Shown: in pieces, positions 27,366 through 38,379 of the stretch | How the letters are laid out: every line of letters begins with the position of its first letter | Position numbering within the stretch: the stretch's first letter is position 1 | Assembly: GCA_024640625.1 (NCBI GenBank) | Contig: JAHEER010000004.1 | Location: forward strand, 28,756 to 92,755 | Direction: 5' to 3' | Length of the DNA: 64,000 nt | DNA from: Desulfobulbaceae bacterium | Lineage (GTDB): Bacteria; Desulfobacterota; Desulfobulbia; Desulfobulbales; Desulfocapsaceae | Position numbers and translations under genes: made by a program | The notes under the pieces: generated by a model | Told to the model about the DNA's origin: nothing | The model's database searches: none | What the model saw: the letters and a program-made list of their open reading frames with translations, nothing else

Positions 27366-28247
27366 ATGGCGAGTTTAAAAGAAGTCAAAACAAAGATCGT
27401 CGGTGTCAAGAAGACCGCACAGATCACCAAAGCCATGAACATGGTTGCCTCTGCCAAACTGCGCGGGGCCCAGGAAAAGATGGAGGCTTTCAGGCCTTAC
27501 ACTGCCAAGTTCAACGAGGCGATGTCCAATCTGTCGGCTGGAGTCACTACCGGCGGTAGTTATCCACTCATGGAAAAGCGGGATGTCAAGGCGGTGGAAC
27601 TGATAGTTATCACTTCCGACCGTGGTCTATGCGGTTCCTTCAATTCCAATATCGGTAAGCTTGCCGAAAAGAAGTTGAAACAGTACGAGGCTGAAGGCAA
27701 GACAGTCAGTTTTGTCTGCGTCGGTAAAAAGGGTTTTCAGTTTCTGAAAAAGACCGGCAAAGTTCGCAAGACTTACGGCGACATCATGGGCACCTTTCAG
27801 ATGTTTAACGCCCGGGAGATCGCCACTGAGGTGGCTGAATATTTTCTGGCCGAGGGCGGCTCCGACAAAGTTGAAGTGCTGTTTGGAGAATTCAGATCGG
27901 TGGCGATTCAAAGACCCGCAACCAAGGAATTTCTGCCGGTTCAACCGGTGGAGGTGGCCGAAGGTGAGGAGAGCGGCCCGCAAATTTCCGGTGAGTACAT
28001 CTACGAACCTTCAGCCGAGGAGATCATGGATGTGCTTCAGCCGCTGTATCTCAACGTCATGATCTATCACGCCATGCTCGAGGTCGGCGCCAGTGAGCAT
28101 GCCGCCAGGATGACGGCCATGGACAATGCCACCAACGCCTGTAACGACATGATCGAGAATTTGACAATATTGTACAACAAGGCTCGCCAGGCTGCCATTA
28201 CGGCAGAGTTGATGGATATCGTCGGCGGTGCCGAAGCCCTTAAATGA
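27366..28247 (+). CDS. atpG: F0F1 ATP synthase subunit gamma
   Basis: The 293-residue rotor shaft. The N-terminal helix (MASLKEVKTKIVGVKKTAQI, followed by T-K-A-M-N-M-V-A) and the C-terminal helix (MDNATNACNDMIENLTILYN) that form the coiled-coil axle are both intact, as is the S-D-R-G-L-C-G-S-F-N motif. It sits between alpha and beta; a 50-base gap with AGGAGG precedes beta. Confidence 0.97.
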   Translation: MASLKEVKTKIVGVKKTAQITKAMNMVASAKLRGAQEKMEAFRPYTAKFNEAMSNLSAGVTTGGSYPLMEKRDVKAVELIVITSDRGLCGSFNSNIGKLAEKKLKQYEAEGKTVSFVCVGKKGFQFLKKTGKVRKTYGDIMGTFQMFNAREIATEVAEYFLAEGGSDKVEVLFGEFRSVAIQRPATKEFLPVQPVEVAEGEESGPQISGEYIYEPSAEEIMDVLQPLYLNVMIYHAMLEVGASEHAARMTAMDNATNACNDMIENLTILYNKARQAAITAELMDIVGGAEALK

Positions 28248-28282
28248 TAACGGACATTTTAAATAATCTCAAAAACTTATAG

Positions 28283-29704
<1,422 letters not shown>

Positions 29705-29737
29705 GTACTGTGGTACTCTAGACGAGAGGTAGAATAA

Positions 29738-30151
29738 ATGGCACAGCAGATAGCATTGGAAGTGGTAACTCCCGCCGGTGCGGTGGTCAGTGAAGATGTT
29801 GACATCGTAAACGCACCCGGATACGGAGGTGACTTCGGTGTACTCGCTAATCATGCCCCGTTCCTCTCAACCATTAAGACGGGTATTTTGTCATATGAAA
29901 CAGGCAAAGACCGCCACTACCTGATGGTGAGCGGCGGATTTTGCGAGGTCTCCAATAATAAAATTACCTTCCTGGTGGAGAGTGCGGAGTTTGGTCACCA
30001 GATCGATGTTGAACGTGCGATGCGAGCTAAGGAACGGGCTGAGAAGCGGTTGGCTCAGGCTGCGGCGCACGATGATTCAATCAATGTAGTGCGGGCCGAA
30101 GCTGCTTTGCAACGCGCGCTTGTTCGGCTGAAGGCTGCTGATTTCAAATAG
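29738..30151 (+). CDS. atpC: F0F1 ATP synthase subunit epsilon
   Basis: A 137-residue subunit with the N-terminal beta-sandwich ([34 protein letters not shown]) and a two-helix C-terminal domain (about residues 90-137) that in other bacteria inhibits ATP hydrolysis. Last gene of the F1 operon, followed by a strong terminator. Confidence 0.96.
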   Translation: MAQQIALEVVTPAGAVVSEDVDIVNAPGYGGDFGVLANHAPFLSTIKTGILSYETGKDRHYLMVSGGFCEVSNNKITFLVESAEFGHQIDVERAMRAKERAEKRLAQAAAHDDSINVVRAEAALQRALVRLKAADFK

Positions 30152-30174
30152 CAGCAGCGCCCAAGAGCAGAAGG

Positions 30175-30210
30175 AAAAGGCCGTCTCCCGGAGGAGACGG
30201 CCTTTTTTTT
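30175..30210 (+). terminator. Rho-independent terminator of the F1 operon
   Basis: Stem GGCCGTCTCC (30179-30188) with GGAGACGGCC (30193-30202), loop CGGA, preceded by AAAA and followed by eight T (30203-30210). The A-run and T-run make it able to work in both directions; on the minus strand it would also catch readthrough of the amidase operon. Confidence 0.96.
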
Positions 30211-30253
30211 CAGAGCGACACAAGTCCAATACATCCCCTCATATTGCCTCGCT

Positions 30254-30298
30254 CGCGCCTTGCCTGAATGGGCGCCTTGAACTTCTGGCGCTGGGTAA
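30254..30298 (+). repeat. degenerate intergenic repeat, copy A
   Basis: This segment shares CGCGCCTTGCCTGA exactly with 40370-40383 and stays similar for about 30 more bases (CTTGAACTT..TGGCGCTGG against TTTGAACTT..TGTCGTTGG). It lies between the convergent ends of atpC and the amidase gene. A third, weaker copy is near 54631. Confidence 0.5.
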
Positions 30299-30336
30299 AA
30301 GTATCTCTTAAATTTAGTTCAAAGTGAATTTTCACC

Positions 30337-32343
30337 TCATTGAACAGAGGCGACATTGGCATTGGCATACTGGCTGATACCGTCGGAGATCTGGCCGGCC
30401 AGTTCTACGATGAACTGATCATCGCCTAGCAATTTTGCGTCCTCGGGATTGCTGATAAAGGCGATTTCAATGAGGATCGCCGGCATTTCAGCACCGATGA
30501 GCACATAAAAGGGAGCCTGCTTTACCCCCATGTCCTTGAGCGCGAAATGGCTCTCGGAGAAGCCGTTGTCGATCGATTTATGGACCCGTTCCGCCAGCCT
30601 TGACGATTCGTTGATCTTAGAATTTCTCATGATATCCGAAAGGATGTCTTGAAGATCGCTCAACTGGTGCGTGGTGGTGGCGTTTTCCCTGGCCGCCACG
30701 CGCATCGCTTCAGCGTTGGTGGTGAGGTTGAGGAAATAGGTCTCGAATCCCCTAATATCCGGGGAAGGATGGGCGTTTATATGAAGGGAGATGAACAGAT
30801 CGGCAGAGTTGGTATTGGCAATGGCAGTGCGCTCTTCGAGCGGCATGAAAGAGTCGTCTGTCCTGGTGAGGATGACCGTGGCTCCAAGTTTTTCGCGCAG
30901 ATGAGCGGCCAAACTTTTGCCCACCTTGAGAACGATGTCCTTCTCCTTCATGTCAAAGGCAATGGCGCCGGGATCCTTGCCGCCATGTCCGGGATCGATG
31001 ACTATGGTGCCGATACCAAGGCCAAGCTGCTGAGCGAGCGAGAGCTGCTGTCCGGGTATATCGCTGGCGGTTGATGATGGTCCGATTACAGGCGGGGCGG
31101 GGCGTTTGCGTTCTTCTCTGAGGACGACGATGGGGTCCGGATCGGCGGTCAGCCGATCGGTTTCCGGGGTCGAGAGGGGGGCCGGGCGGCTGGTCGCCAC
31201 CATTTCGGGACGGGTTGCTTCTGGTTGCTCGACGCGGGGTTGGGCGCTTTGGGTCTGTTCGGTTTCGGCCGCAGCTGACTGCTGCTCGACCGGATCAGTC
31301 TTTGGTGCTCCTTCCTGGGCGATCAAGGGCCGGGGCTGTTGCAGCGCTTGAGGGGGTGCCGGGGGCGGAGAGAGCGGTGCCACTGTGCCCATGGGCAGGC
31401 CCTTCTTTTTGCCCCGCACGTCTATTACCACCCGGAAGGGGTCGGGCAGGGAAAAAATCTTGTAATCGGAAATCGATTCGATATCGAGTACGACTCGGAC
31501 CGTATCGGGGCTGAACTGACCGGTCCGCACCCGCTTTAGAAGACCGTCCTCAATGGGAATCGGTGCTCGATAGCGGGGTTCGATATAGCTGTTCTGGAAA
31601 TCGATATAGAGCCGCCGTGGACGGTTCCCCACCTTTTCCAGCAGTTCTTCCCTATAGGCCGTGGGGCCGGATGTCTGGACGACTACCCGGGTATAGTCCT
31701 TGGATGACCAATATTTGGCCGGCATCACGTTGGTCAGCTTGGCCAGTGGGGTGGAACCGAGCATTTCCTCGGGCAGCGGGATACCGAAATCCTTTGACAG
31801 CAGTTTCAGTCTCGTCTCAGCGGGAGTGCGCATATCGCCGTCGGGATAATCCAGGATAATTTTGACGAAGGCCTCCGCTGCCCGTTTGGGATCGTTTACC
31901 TCCTCGAAGAGCATGGAGCCGACCGCATAGAGGGCGTCGTCGGCGAGCCGGTTGCCCGGAAACAGGGTGTTGACATCACGGTAATAGGAGATGGCCTCAC
32001 CCAGATCGATACCCTGGCCGAACTTCTTGAATACGTCGTAATAGAGACGGCCGAGCATGAAAAGACAGGCCGGTGCCAATTCAGACTTGGGTTCGGCCAG
32101 ATAGATGCGCCTGAAATTGCCGGCGCCTTTTATCCAGTTTTCCCGCTCCGCACCCAGCTTGGAGGAGGTGTTGAGCTGGTTGTAAAAAAACTTGGCCTTC
32201 TGATAGTGCGCCTGGAGATCCGATTTGTTGGCGTAGTCATCGGCTGGACTGGTGGCCAAGGCAGGCTGCCCCCCGACAATGAGCAGCAGGAGCGGCAGAA
32301 ACAGCCGTATGGCACCAAGAGATCTGTTCACTTCCTCAACCAA
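30337..32343 (-). CDS. N-acetylmuramoyl-L-alanine amidase with AMIN domain
   Basis: A 668-residue periplasmic murein hydrolase (AmiC type) that separates daughter cells. A signal peptide (about residues 10-32, IRLFLPLLLLIVGGQPALA) is followed by TPR-like helical repeats (about 35-180), an AMIN localisation domain (about 215-315), a Pro/Glu/Gln-rich linker (about 320-420) and the Amidase_3 zinc domain (about 440-665). The zinc motif IVIDPGHGGKDPGAI, the LTRTDD and the SLHINAHPS histidine are present, with a late catalytic Glu in LIEIAFISN. It follows mutS in the same direction after 114 bases. Confidence 0.93.
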   Translation of the reverse strand: MVEEVNRSLGAIRLFLPLLLLIVGGQPALATSPADDYANKSDLQAHYQKAKFFYNQLNTSSKLGAERENWIKGAGNFRRIYLAEPKSELAPACLFMLGRLYYDVFKKFGQGIDLGEAISYYRDVNTLFPGNRLADDALYAVGSMLFEEVNDPKRAAEAFVKIILDYPDGDMRTPAETRLKLLSKDFGIPLPEEMLGSTPLAKLTNVMPAKYWSSKDYTRVVVQTSGPTAYREELLEKVGNRPRRLYIDFQNSYIEPRYRAPIPIEDGLLKRVRTGQFSPDTVRVVLDIESISDYKIFSLPDPFRVVIDVRGKKKGLPMGTVAPLSPPPAPPQALQQPRPLIAQEGAPKTDPVEQQSAAAETEQTQSAQPRVEQPEATRPEMVATSRPAPLSTPETDRLTADPDPIVVLREERKRPAPPVIGPSSTASDIPGQQLSLAQQLGLGIGTIVIDPGHGGKDPGAIAFDMKEKDIVLKVGKSLAAHLREKLGATVILTRTDDSFMPLEERTAIANTNSADLFISLHINAHPSPDIRGFETYFLNLTTNAEAMRVAARENATTTHQLSDLQDILSDIMRNSKINESSRLAERVHKSIDNGFSESHFALKDMGVKQAPFYVLIGAEMPAILIEIAFISNPEDAKLLGDDQFIVELAGQISDGISQYANANVASVQ

Positions 32344-32457
32344 GACAACCTGAATAGCTAGAGTGAAAACGGGAAATCATAATATTTCCTACAGATTACC
32401 CCAAATCAGACTCTATATAAACGGTCTGAAGAAAAATTACAACTCGAGGATTGGGGG

Positions 32458-35118
32458 TTATTTCTTCTCGAGGAGCCCTTTGAGTTGATAGAGTTGGTCC
32501 AGCGCCTGGCGCGGGGTCATGTTGTCAAGGTCGATGGTGCGCAGCTTTTCGGCCAGCGGATGTCCCGGTGAAGTGAACAGCTGCAGCTGGCTGGGGTGCT
32601 GTTTTCTGCCGGCCTTAGTGGGCGTGCTGCCGGTGACGGCCCGGTGATCGAAATCGGCCTGGTCGATGCGCTTTAGTATCTCCTGGGCCCGGGAGACGAC
32701 CTCGTCCGGTACCCCGGCCAGGGCGGCGACCTGGATACCATAGCTGCGGCTGGTGCCGCCTTTAATTAATTTATAGAGAAATATGATCGTCTCGTTCCAC
32801 TCCCTGACGGCAACCGAGTAATTCTGCACCCGCTCGTGGGTTTTGGCCAACTCGGTGAGCTCGTGGTAGTGGGTGGCGAAAAGGGTTTTTACTCCCTTGC
32901 CGTCTTTGTCCACCAGGGCTTCGGCCACCGCCCAGGCGATCGACAGGCCGTCATAGGTGGAGGTGCCCCGGCCTATCTCATCGAGTATAACAAGGCTTTT
33001 CGGCGTGGCGTTATTGAGGATATTGGCGGTTTCATTCATCTCCACCATGAAGGTCGACTGTCCCCGGCGCAGGTCGTCCATGGCGCCGACCCGGGTGAAA
33101 ATTCTATCAACCACGCTGATCACTGACCGCTCCGCCGGTACGAAGCTGCCCATCTGGGTCATCAGAACGATAAGCGCCGTCTGTCTGAGAATGGTCGATT
33201 TTCCCGCCATATTCGGACCGGTAATGACCAGCACCTGATTGCGGCTCTGGTCCAGACTGATATCGTTGGGAACGAATTTTCCGGCGGCCATGGAGCGCTC
33301 AATCACCGGATGTCTGCCGTCGTAGATCTGAATTGTCCCGTCATTGGTCAATTCCGGCCGATTGTAGTGAAATTGCCGGGCGATTTCTGCCAGGTTGGTG
33401 AAGACGTCGATACGGGCCAGAAACTGCGCCGTCTGCAGAAGCCGGGAGCTGTTTTCGGCTACAGTGGTTCTGATCTCTATAAAGAGCTGATACTCCAGCT
33501 CGAGCCGGCGTTCCTGGGCCGTCAGGACCCGGCTTTCGAACTCCTTGAGTTCCGGGGTGATAAAGCGCTCGGCGTTGACCAGGGTCTGTTTCCGCAGATA
33601 GTGTTCGGGCACTTTGTCAAGGTGGGCGTTACTGACTTCGATGTAATAGCCGAACACCTTATTATAACCGATTTTGAGCTTGGCTATGCCGGTCTTCTGG
33701 CGTTCCTGATTTTCCAGCCCGAGAATGAGTGTTTTGCCGTCGCGCAGCAGATGGATGAGTTCATCGAGTTCCTCGCTGTACCCTTCTCTGATCAGGTTGC
33801 CGTCGCGCAGCGTGACTGGAGGGTCATCGCTGATCGAGTTGTGCAGCAGCTCAGCCAGCTCGGAAAGATCGTCGAACTCGTGGCTGATGTGCTTGAGGCC
33901 TGCTGCCGTGCACTCCTTCAGAAGGAGGTGGATATCCGGCAGGATCGCCAGCGACTGCCTCAGGGCGACCGCATCGCGGCCATTGCCCTGACCGAGCACC
34001 ATCCTCGAGTTCAACCGTTCGAGATCATAGATCGCTTCGAGGTACTCTCTGAACTGTTTCCTGATTGCCGGGTTGCTGTGGAAGAAGCTGACGCATTCCT
34101 GTCTTTCCAGGATTGTACCAATATCCTGCAGAGGCTGGAGAAGATAGTTCTGCAGCAGACGTCCGCCCATGGGCGTTCTGGTTTTATCCAGCACAGACAG
34201 CAGAGAGCCTTCACGTTTGTTGCCTATGATAGTCCTGGTCAACTCGAGGTTTCGTCGGGAAGCGTCGTCGATGAGCAGCACCGAGTCGCGGGTAAGCGGG
34301 ACCAGTTTTTCCACGTGGCTGATGTCACTCTTCTGTGTTTCCCTGGCATAATCGAGCAGTACCCCCGCGGCCACGATCCCCTGATCCATCGCTCCGCAGC
34401 CAAACCCGTCAAGGTTGATCACCTTGAAGTGTTCGACGAGCTCGTGGTGGGCCTCTTTGAAGTGGAACAGATCCCCGGGGCGCCGGGTAAGGCAAATTTC
34501 AGGCAGATGCAGGGTGGCAGCCTCGAGCAGCTCCTGAACTTCGACCAGCTGGGCTTCGCTGATCAGCAGTTCGGCGGGCCTGATGCGGGTCAGATGATCG
34601 ATGATCTGCTCGGGCACCGCTGCCCCGTCACTGACCTCGCCAACCAGGAATTCACCGGTACTCAAATCCAGAAAGCTGAACCCCCATTGCCACGCCGCTT
34701 CCGTCACTGCTCGACTCAGGGCGCCGACGTAGCGATTTTCATTGTCCTCGAGAAGCTGGTCGTCGGTGGTAACCCCGGGAGTGACCACCCTAATCACCTC
34801 ACGCCTTACAATACCCTTGGCGTGGGAGGGATCTTCGGTCTGCTCGCAGATAGCCACCCGTTTGCCGGCTTTGACCAGTTTGGCCAGGTAGTTCTGGGCA
34901 GCGTGGTAGGGGACGCCGCACATGGGGATTCTGGCTGTGTCCGCTTTGTTGTTGCGGGAGGTCAGGGTGATGCCCAGAATTTTCGAGGCGACTTCGGCAT
35001 CCTCGAAAAACATCTCGTAAAAATCACCCATCCGGTAGAAAAGAATCTCGTTGGGATACTCTTCCTTTATCTCCAGGTACTGCCTGAGCATGGGCGTCAT
35101 TTTGGGAGGGGCGGTCAT
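32458..35118 (-). CDS. mutS: DNA mismatch repair protein MutS
   Basis: The 886-residue mismatch sensor. The mismatch-binding N-terminus carries FYRMGDFYEMF with the Phe-x-Glu wedge, and the C-terminal ABC ATPase has Walker A GPNMAGKST (about residues 633-641), Walker B LVILDEIGRGTSTYDG and the FATHYHEL switch. Length and domain order are those of MutS1. No mutL is in the window. Minus-strand group: phosphodiesterase, HIT protein, mutS, amidase. Confidence 0.98.
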   Translation of the reverse strand: MTAPPKMTPMLRQYLEIKEEYPNEILFYRMGDFYEMFFEDAEVASKILGITLTSRNNKADTARIPMCGVPYHAAQNYLAKLVKAGKRVAICEQTEDPSHAKGIVRREVIRVVTPGVTTDDQLLEDNENRYVGALSRAVTEAAWQWGFSFLDLSTGEFLVGEVSDGAAVPEQIIDHLTRIRPAELLISEAQLVEVQELLEAATLHLPEICLTRRPGDLFHFKEAHHELVEHFKVINLDGFGCGAMDQGIVAAGVLLDYARETQKSDISHVEKLVPLTRDSVLLIDDASRRNLELTRTIIGNKREGSLLSVLDKTRTPMGGRLLQNYLLQPLQDIGTILERQECVSFFHSNPAIRKQFREYLEAIYDLERLNSRMVLGQGNGRDAVALRQSLAILPDIHLLLKECTAAGLKHISHEFDDLSELAELLHNSISDDPPVTLRDGNLIREGYSEELDELIHLLRDGKTLILGLENQERQKTGIAKLKIGYNKVFGYYIEVSNAHLDKVPEHYLRKQTLVNAERFITPELKEFESRVLTAQERRLELEYQLFIEIRTTVAENSSRLLQTAQFLARIDVFTNLAEIARQFHYNRPELTNDGTIQIYDGRHPVIERSMAAGKFVPNDISLDQSRNQVLVITGPNMAGKSTILRQTALIVLMTQMGSFVPAERSVISVVDRIFTRVGAMDDLRRGQSTFMVEMNETANILNNATPKSLVILDEIGRGTSTYDGLSIAWAVAEALVDKDGKGVKTLFATHYHELTELAKTHERVQNYSVAVREWNETIIFLYKLIKGGTSRSYGIQVAALAGVPDEVVSRAQEILKRIDQADFDHRAVTGSTPTKAGRKQHPSQLQLFTSPGHPLAEKLRTIDLDNMTPRQALDQLYQLKGLLEKK

Positions 35119-35130
35119 TGCTGATGGGCG

Positions 35131-35637
35131 CTAGCTGTGGTTCAAGCGGTAAAGACGCTGAAAATGCGGCAGCAGTCTGTCATACGTTATTTCCAGATGC
35201 TCAGGAATGGTGCGGATCTCGGCCAGCACTGTCATAAAATTGTGATCGTCCTGCCAGCGCGGCACTATATGGTAATGCAGGTGGTCGTCGATTCCAGCCC
35301 CGGCAACCCGTCCTAAATTCAAGCCGATATTGAAGCCGTCGGGGGCGAGTTCCTCTCTCAAAATCTGGGTTGCCTGCTGGACCAAATCATTCACCTCGTG
35401 CAGCTCCTGCGGTTCGAGATCGGTAACGCAGGCCGCATGGCGCACCGGGGCGACAAGGAGATGCCCGTTGGCGTAAGGGAAGCGGTTGAGCAGGCAGAGC
35501 CGCCCGGAATCACGGTAAAGAACCAGCAGCTTCCTGGAGTGGGGTTGATCTCCCTCGGGTTCGAATAAACAATGGGAAGGATGGGGCGCAGTGCCGAGCA
35601 CATGCTCCATTCTCCAAGGAGTCCATAAGGCTTTCAT
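35131..35637 (-). CDS. HIT family hydrolase
   Basis: A 168-residue histidine-triad protein of the Ap4A phosphorylase/HIT type. The catalytic triad motif is HLHYHIVPRW, and the N-terminal MKALWTPWRMEHV is typical of the bacterial and actinobacterial Ap4A-like HIT branch. The ATG at 35637 lies 4 bases after the stop of the upstream phosphodiesterase gene; an ATG 54 bases earlier would overlap that gene and adds atypical sequence. It ends 12 bases before mutS. Confidence 0.9.
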   Translation of the reverse strand: MKALWTPWRMEHVLGTAPHPSHCLFEPEGDQPHSRKLLVLYRDSGRLCLLNRFPYANGHLLVAPVRHAACVTDLEPQELHEVNDLVQQATQILREELAPDGFNIGLNLGRVAGAGIDDHLHYHIVPRWQDDHNFMTVLAEIRTIPEHLEITYDRLLPHFQRLYRLNHS

Positions 35638-35641
35638 TGTA

Positions 35642-36151
35642 TTACTCAGGCGGCAGCCTGTGAATGGCAGCCGACAGACCGTTTTCATCAATGGTCAGAA
35701 TAGCATAGGTTCCCGATCTGCCGTATCTGCCCGAGCCCCTGAAGGTGCCCGGGTTGACCAATAACACCGAACCGAATTTCTGGACGAGCGGACGGTGGGT
35801 GTGACCAAAGATTATACAGTCTGCCTCGGCAAAGCGGGAGACGAGTTCAGTCTCCCTATCATAACCGATCCCATCACCGTGGTATAGCCCGAATCGATAC
35901 CCCGCGATGGTAAACTCCAGAGATTCCGGCAGCGAAGATCGTGTTTTAAAGCCGCACATATTGCCGTGAACCGCATACACCTTGCGATTGCCGAAAACGT
36001 CCAGGATTGCCCTGCTGGTCAGATCGCCGGCATGTATCACCGCCGCGCAGTCCGAAAAGGCATAATCAGCGTGCCTGGCAAAGGTTGACTCAAGTCTCGA
36101 GAGGTGGGTGTCGGAGAGTACGCCGACCGTTGTGTATCGGTTTGTTGTCAT
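35642..36151 (-). CDS. YfcE/MJ0936-type metallophosphoesterase
   Basis: A 169-residue calcineurin-like phosphoesterase. Metal-binding motifs run in order: SDTHLSR (D-x-H), HAGDL (G-D), VHGNMC (G-N-x with Cys after it instead of D), the YHGDGIG histidine, and FGHTHRP (G-H-T-H). Members hydrolyse phosphodiesters or cyclic nucleotides; the substrate cannot be told. First gene of the group running to the amidase. Confidence 0.9.
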   Translation of the reverse strand: MTTNRYTTVGVLSDTHLSRLESTFARHADYAFSDCAAVIHAGDLTSRAILDVFGNRKVYAVHGNMCGFKTRSSLPESLEFTIAGYRFGLYHGDGIGYDRETELVSRFAEADCIIFGHTHRPLVQKFGSVLLVNPGTFRGSGRYGRSGTYAILTIDENGLSAAIHRLPPE

Positions 36152-36477
36152 GGCCTATATATAAGAAGTATCCCCTTCTGCGGCAATATCCAATCAAATT
36201 AGGGGGCGATGTTTCAGGAGGAACTCGATTTCGGTGTGGTGCGAAAATGGGCCCCGGCTCCCCCTGCGTGACGAGCCCCGCACCAGCAATTAAGATAGTC
36301 GAACACCTCGGTACCGCCGGGTCTCTCCCAGCCTTAGTGTCTATGGATGCTGAGAGGTTAGAATCTGTTGGCAAACCTGGCTTCAGGCAGGTATAGTTGC
36401 AGCGTAAACCCTACATTTCAGCTTACTGCGCGAGGCGAAAAGATTTTTGACTTACAGATTTCTTATGGAGATATTTC
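36152..36477. other. 326-base divergent intergenic region and efp leader
   Basis: No convincing gene. Bases 36230-36360 contain two possible paired segments, GGTGCG with CGCACC (about 36237-36287) and ACCTC with GAGGT (about 36307-36358), so a structured leader or small RNA is possible. TTGACT at about 36448 lies 30 bases before efp but has no good -10 at the right spacing. Confidence 0.4.
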
Positions 36478-37041
36478 ATGTTTAGTGCATCAGATTTGCG
36501 GAAAGGCCTGAAAATTTTAATCGATAACGACCCCCATATCATTGTCGATTTCGAATTTTCGAAACCGGGTAAAGGCCAGGCGCTCTATCGCTGCAAACTC
36601 AAGAATATGATCACCGGTTCACAATTTTCCAACACCTACCGCTCCAACGACAAATTCGAAAAAGCTGATTTGGAGGAGCGCACCATGCAGTTTCTCTATA
36701 ACCAGGGTGACGAGTATCATTTCATGGATACCCAAAACTATGAGCAACTATTTCTCACCGCTGAGCAGTTGGGCGACAATGTCAACTACCTGGTCGACAA
36801 TATGGAAGTGGAGGTGCTGTTTTTCGGATCACGCCCGATAGATATAAGCCTGCCGATTTTTGTCAATCTCACCGTTACCCAGGCTGACCCATGGGCAAGG
36901 GGGGATACCTCCGGCACCGACACCAAACCGATTACGGTTGAGACCGGCTACCAGCTGCAGGTTCCGCCCTTCGTAGAGGAAGGCGACAAGATCCAGATCG
37001 ATACCCGCTCCGGTGAATATGTAACCAGAGTCAAAGAGTAG
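36478..37041 (+). CDS. efp: elongation factor P
   Basis: EF-P (187 residues) rescues ribosomes stalled on polyproline. The three beta domains are complete. The tip of domain I reads KPGKGQA, with Lys32 as the residue expected to be modified. The gene for the modifying enzyme EpmA follows after 2 bases, so beta-lysylation of Lys32 is expected; the lysine 2,3-aminomutase EpmB is not in the window. Confidence 0.97.
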   Translation: MFSASDLRKGLKILIDNDPHIIVDFEFSKPGKGQALYRCKLKNMITGSQFSNTYRSNDKFEKADLEERTMQFLYNQGDEYHFMDTQNYEQLFLTAEQLGDNVNYLVDNMEVEVLFFGSRPIDISLPIFVNLTVTQADPWARGDTSGTDTKPITVETGYQLQVPPFVEEGDKIQIDTRSGEYVTRVKE

Positions 37042-37043
37042 CG

Positions 37044-37964
37044 ATGCTCGATATTCACGGGTTGCACCTCCGCGCAGCCCTTTTTCGCCTGGTCCGCAGT
37101 TTCTTCCACCAGCAGGGTTTTCTCGAGGTGGACACTCCCATCCGGCAGCCGCTGCTGCTGCCCGAATCAAATCTTGTACCCATTGGTTCAAGTGCATGGT
37201 TTCTGCAGACTTCTCCGGAGCAGTGCATGAAGCGAATACTGGCCCGGGAAGGCCACAATATTTTTCAGATCTGTTCATGCTTCAGAGCTGAAGAGCGTGG
37301 GGCCAGGCACCTGGAAGAATTTACCATGCTCGAGTGGTATCGAATCGAAGCCGACTATTCCGCTCTGATGGACGACTGCCGGTCCTTGGTAAACTATCTG
37401 ATCGAATCTCTCAGGCAGCAGAATCGTTTTCGGGACATGGTGGCCAGGTCCTGGTTCGGGACCAATCCCATCGACTCTGAATGGGAACGTCTTACCGTTG
37501 CCGACGCCTTTGCCAGGTGGGCAACCATGCCGCTTGACAAGGCACTCGATTCCGAGCGTTTCGACGAAATAATAGCCCTCGATATTGAGCCGTACCTGGG
37601 GGTGCAGTCTCCCACCTTACTATGCGACTATCCTGCACGCTGCGCCTCTCTGGCCCGGTTGAAAAAAGATGATGCCAACCTGGCTGAACGTTTCGAACTC
37701 TATATTGACGGGATGGAATTGGCCAACGGCTTCAGTGAATTGACTGATAGTAATGAGCAGCGGATTCGTTTCGCGGAGGAATTGGATCGAATCGAACAGC
37801 GTGACGGAATACGAATGCCCATGCCGGAGAAATTTCTCGCCGATCTTGAGCGGCTCGATCGAGCGGCGGGGATTGCCTTCGGCCTGGATCGGCTGCTCAT
37901 GCTGCTGATGTCGGCCACCTCGATCGCTGAAGTGGTCAGCTTTTCAGCGGATGATTTGGGATAG
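37044..37964 (+). CDS. epmA: EF-P--(R)-beta-lysine ligase EpmA
   Basis: A 306-residue truncated class II lysyl-tRNA synthetase homologue (GenX/PoxA) that attaches beta-lysine to EF-P. Motif 2 (FRAEERGARHLEEFTMLEWY, positions about 82-101) and motif 3 (GIAFGLDRLLMLL) are intact, and the anticodon-binding domain of true LysRS is absent, as expected. Directly coupled to efp. Confidence 0.96.
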   Translation: MLDIHGLHLRAALFRLVRSFFHQQGFLEVDTPIRQPLLLPESNLVPIGSSAWFLQTSPEQCMKRILAREGHNIFQICSCFRAEERGARHLEEFTMLEWYRIEADYSALMDDCRSLVNYLIESLRQQNRFRDMVARSWFGTNPIDSEWERLTVADAFARWATMPLDKALDSERFDEIIALDIEPYLGVQSPTLLCDYPARCASLARLKKDDANLAERFELYIDGMELANGFSELTDSNEQRIRFAEELDRIEQRDGIRMPMPEKFLADLERLDRAAGIAFGLDRLLMLLMSATSIAEVVSFSADDLG

Positions 37965-38379
37965 ATGCAGAGCGCTCGGAGCAATGACTGGCGATTCGGC
38001 AAGATCACCCCGCAGACTGCGTGCCGCCCTGTCGCAAAAAATATGCCTTTTCAGGGAATGGCGCTGGTCGATGATCCTAAAAGTGCATGGTTACCGCCAT
38101 TTAGTCAGATCAGTTGCTGATAATTCACCAGAATTTTGCTGCTATGCAGCCTTTTTATCGGGATGCTCTTTGCCCTGCAGTTGTTCAATTACAGCGGTGC
38201 AACCCCGGTTAAGATGGTTTACGAAAAGAATCAGCGAGGCCGTCGGCAGAGGAGTGATGCGATGATTGAGAGTGTCTACAGCGTGAGTTCCGAACTGCCT
38301 ATGCATTGGCCGAAGCGCTTGGCAGCCATGTAAACGAGCTGCGCCGCGGCAGGCCAGGACAGACCGACGATCTCGCCAA
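37965..38379 (+). other. intergenic region with possible coding remnant
   Basis: Between epmA and the convergent ygiQ gene lie 415 bases with no intact gene. Short open frames with gene-like composition occur in different frames: about 50 codons from ATG 37965, a stretch from about 38136, and codons 38270-38383 ending in TAG. The last has a sequence like an amphipathic helix (LQREFRTAYALAEALGSHVN) but no start codon. This looks like a decayed gene with frameshifts; its family is not recognised. Confidence 0.4.

Noticed and set aside
33310..35124. 604-residue open frame on the plus strand opposite mutS
   Set aside because: Mirror of the mutS coding frame; no motif or ribosome site.
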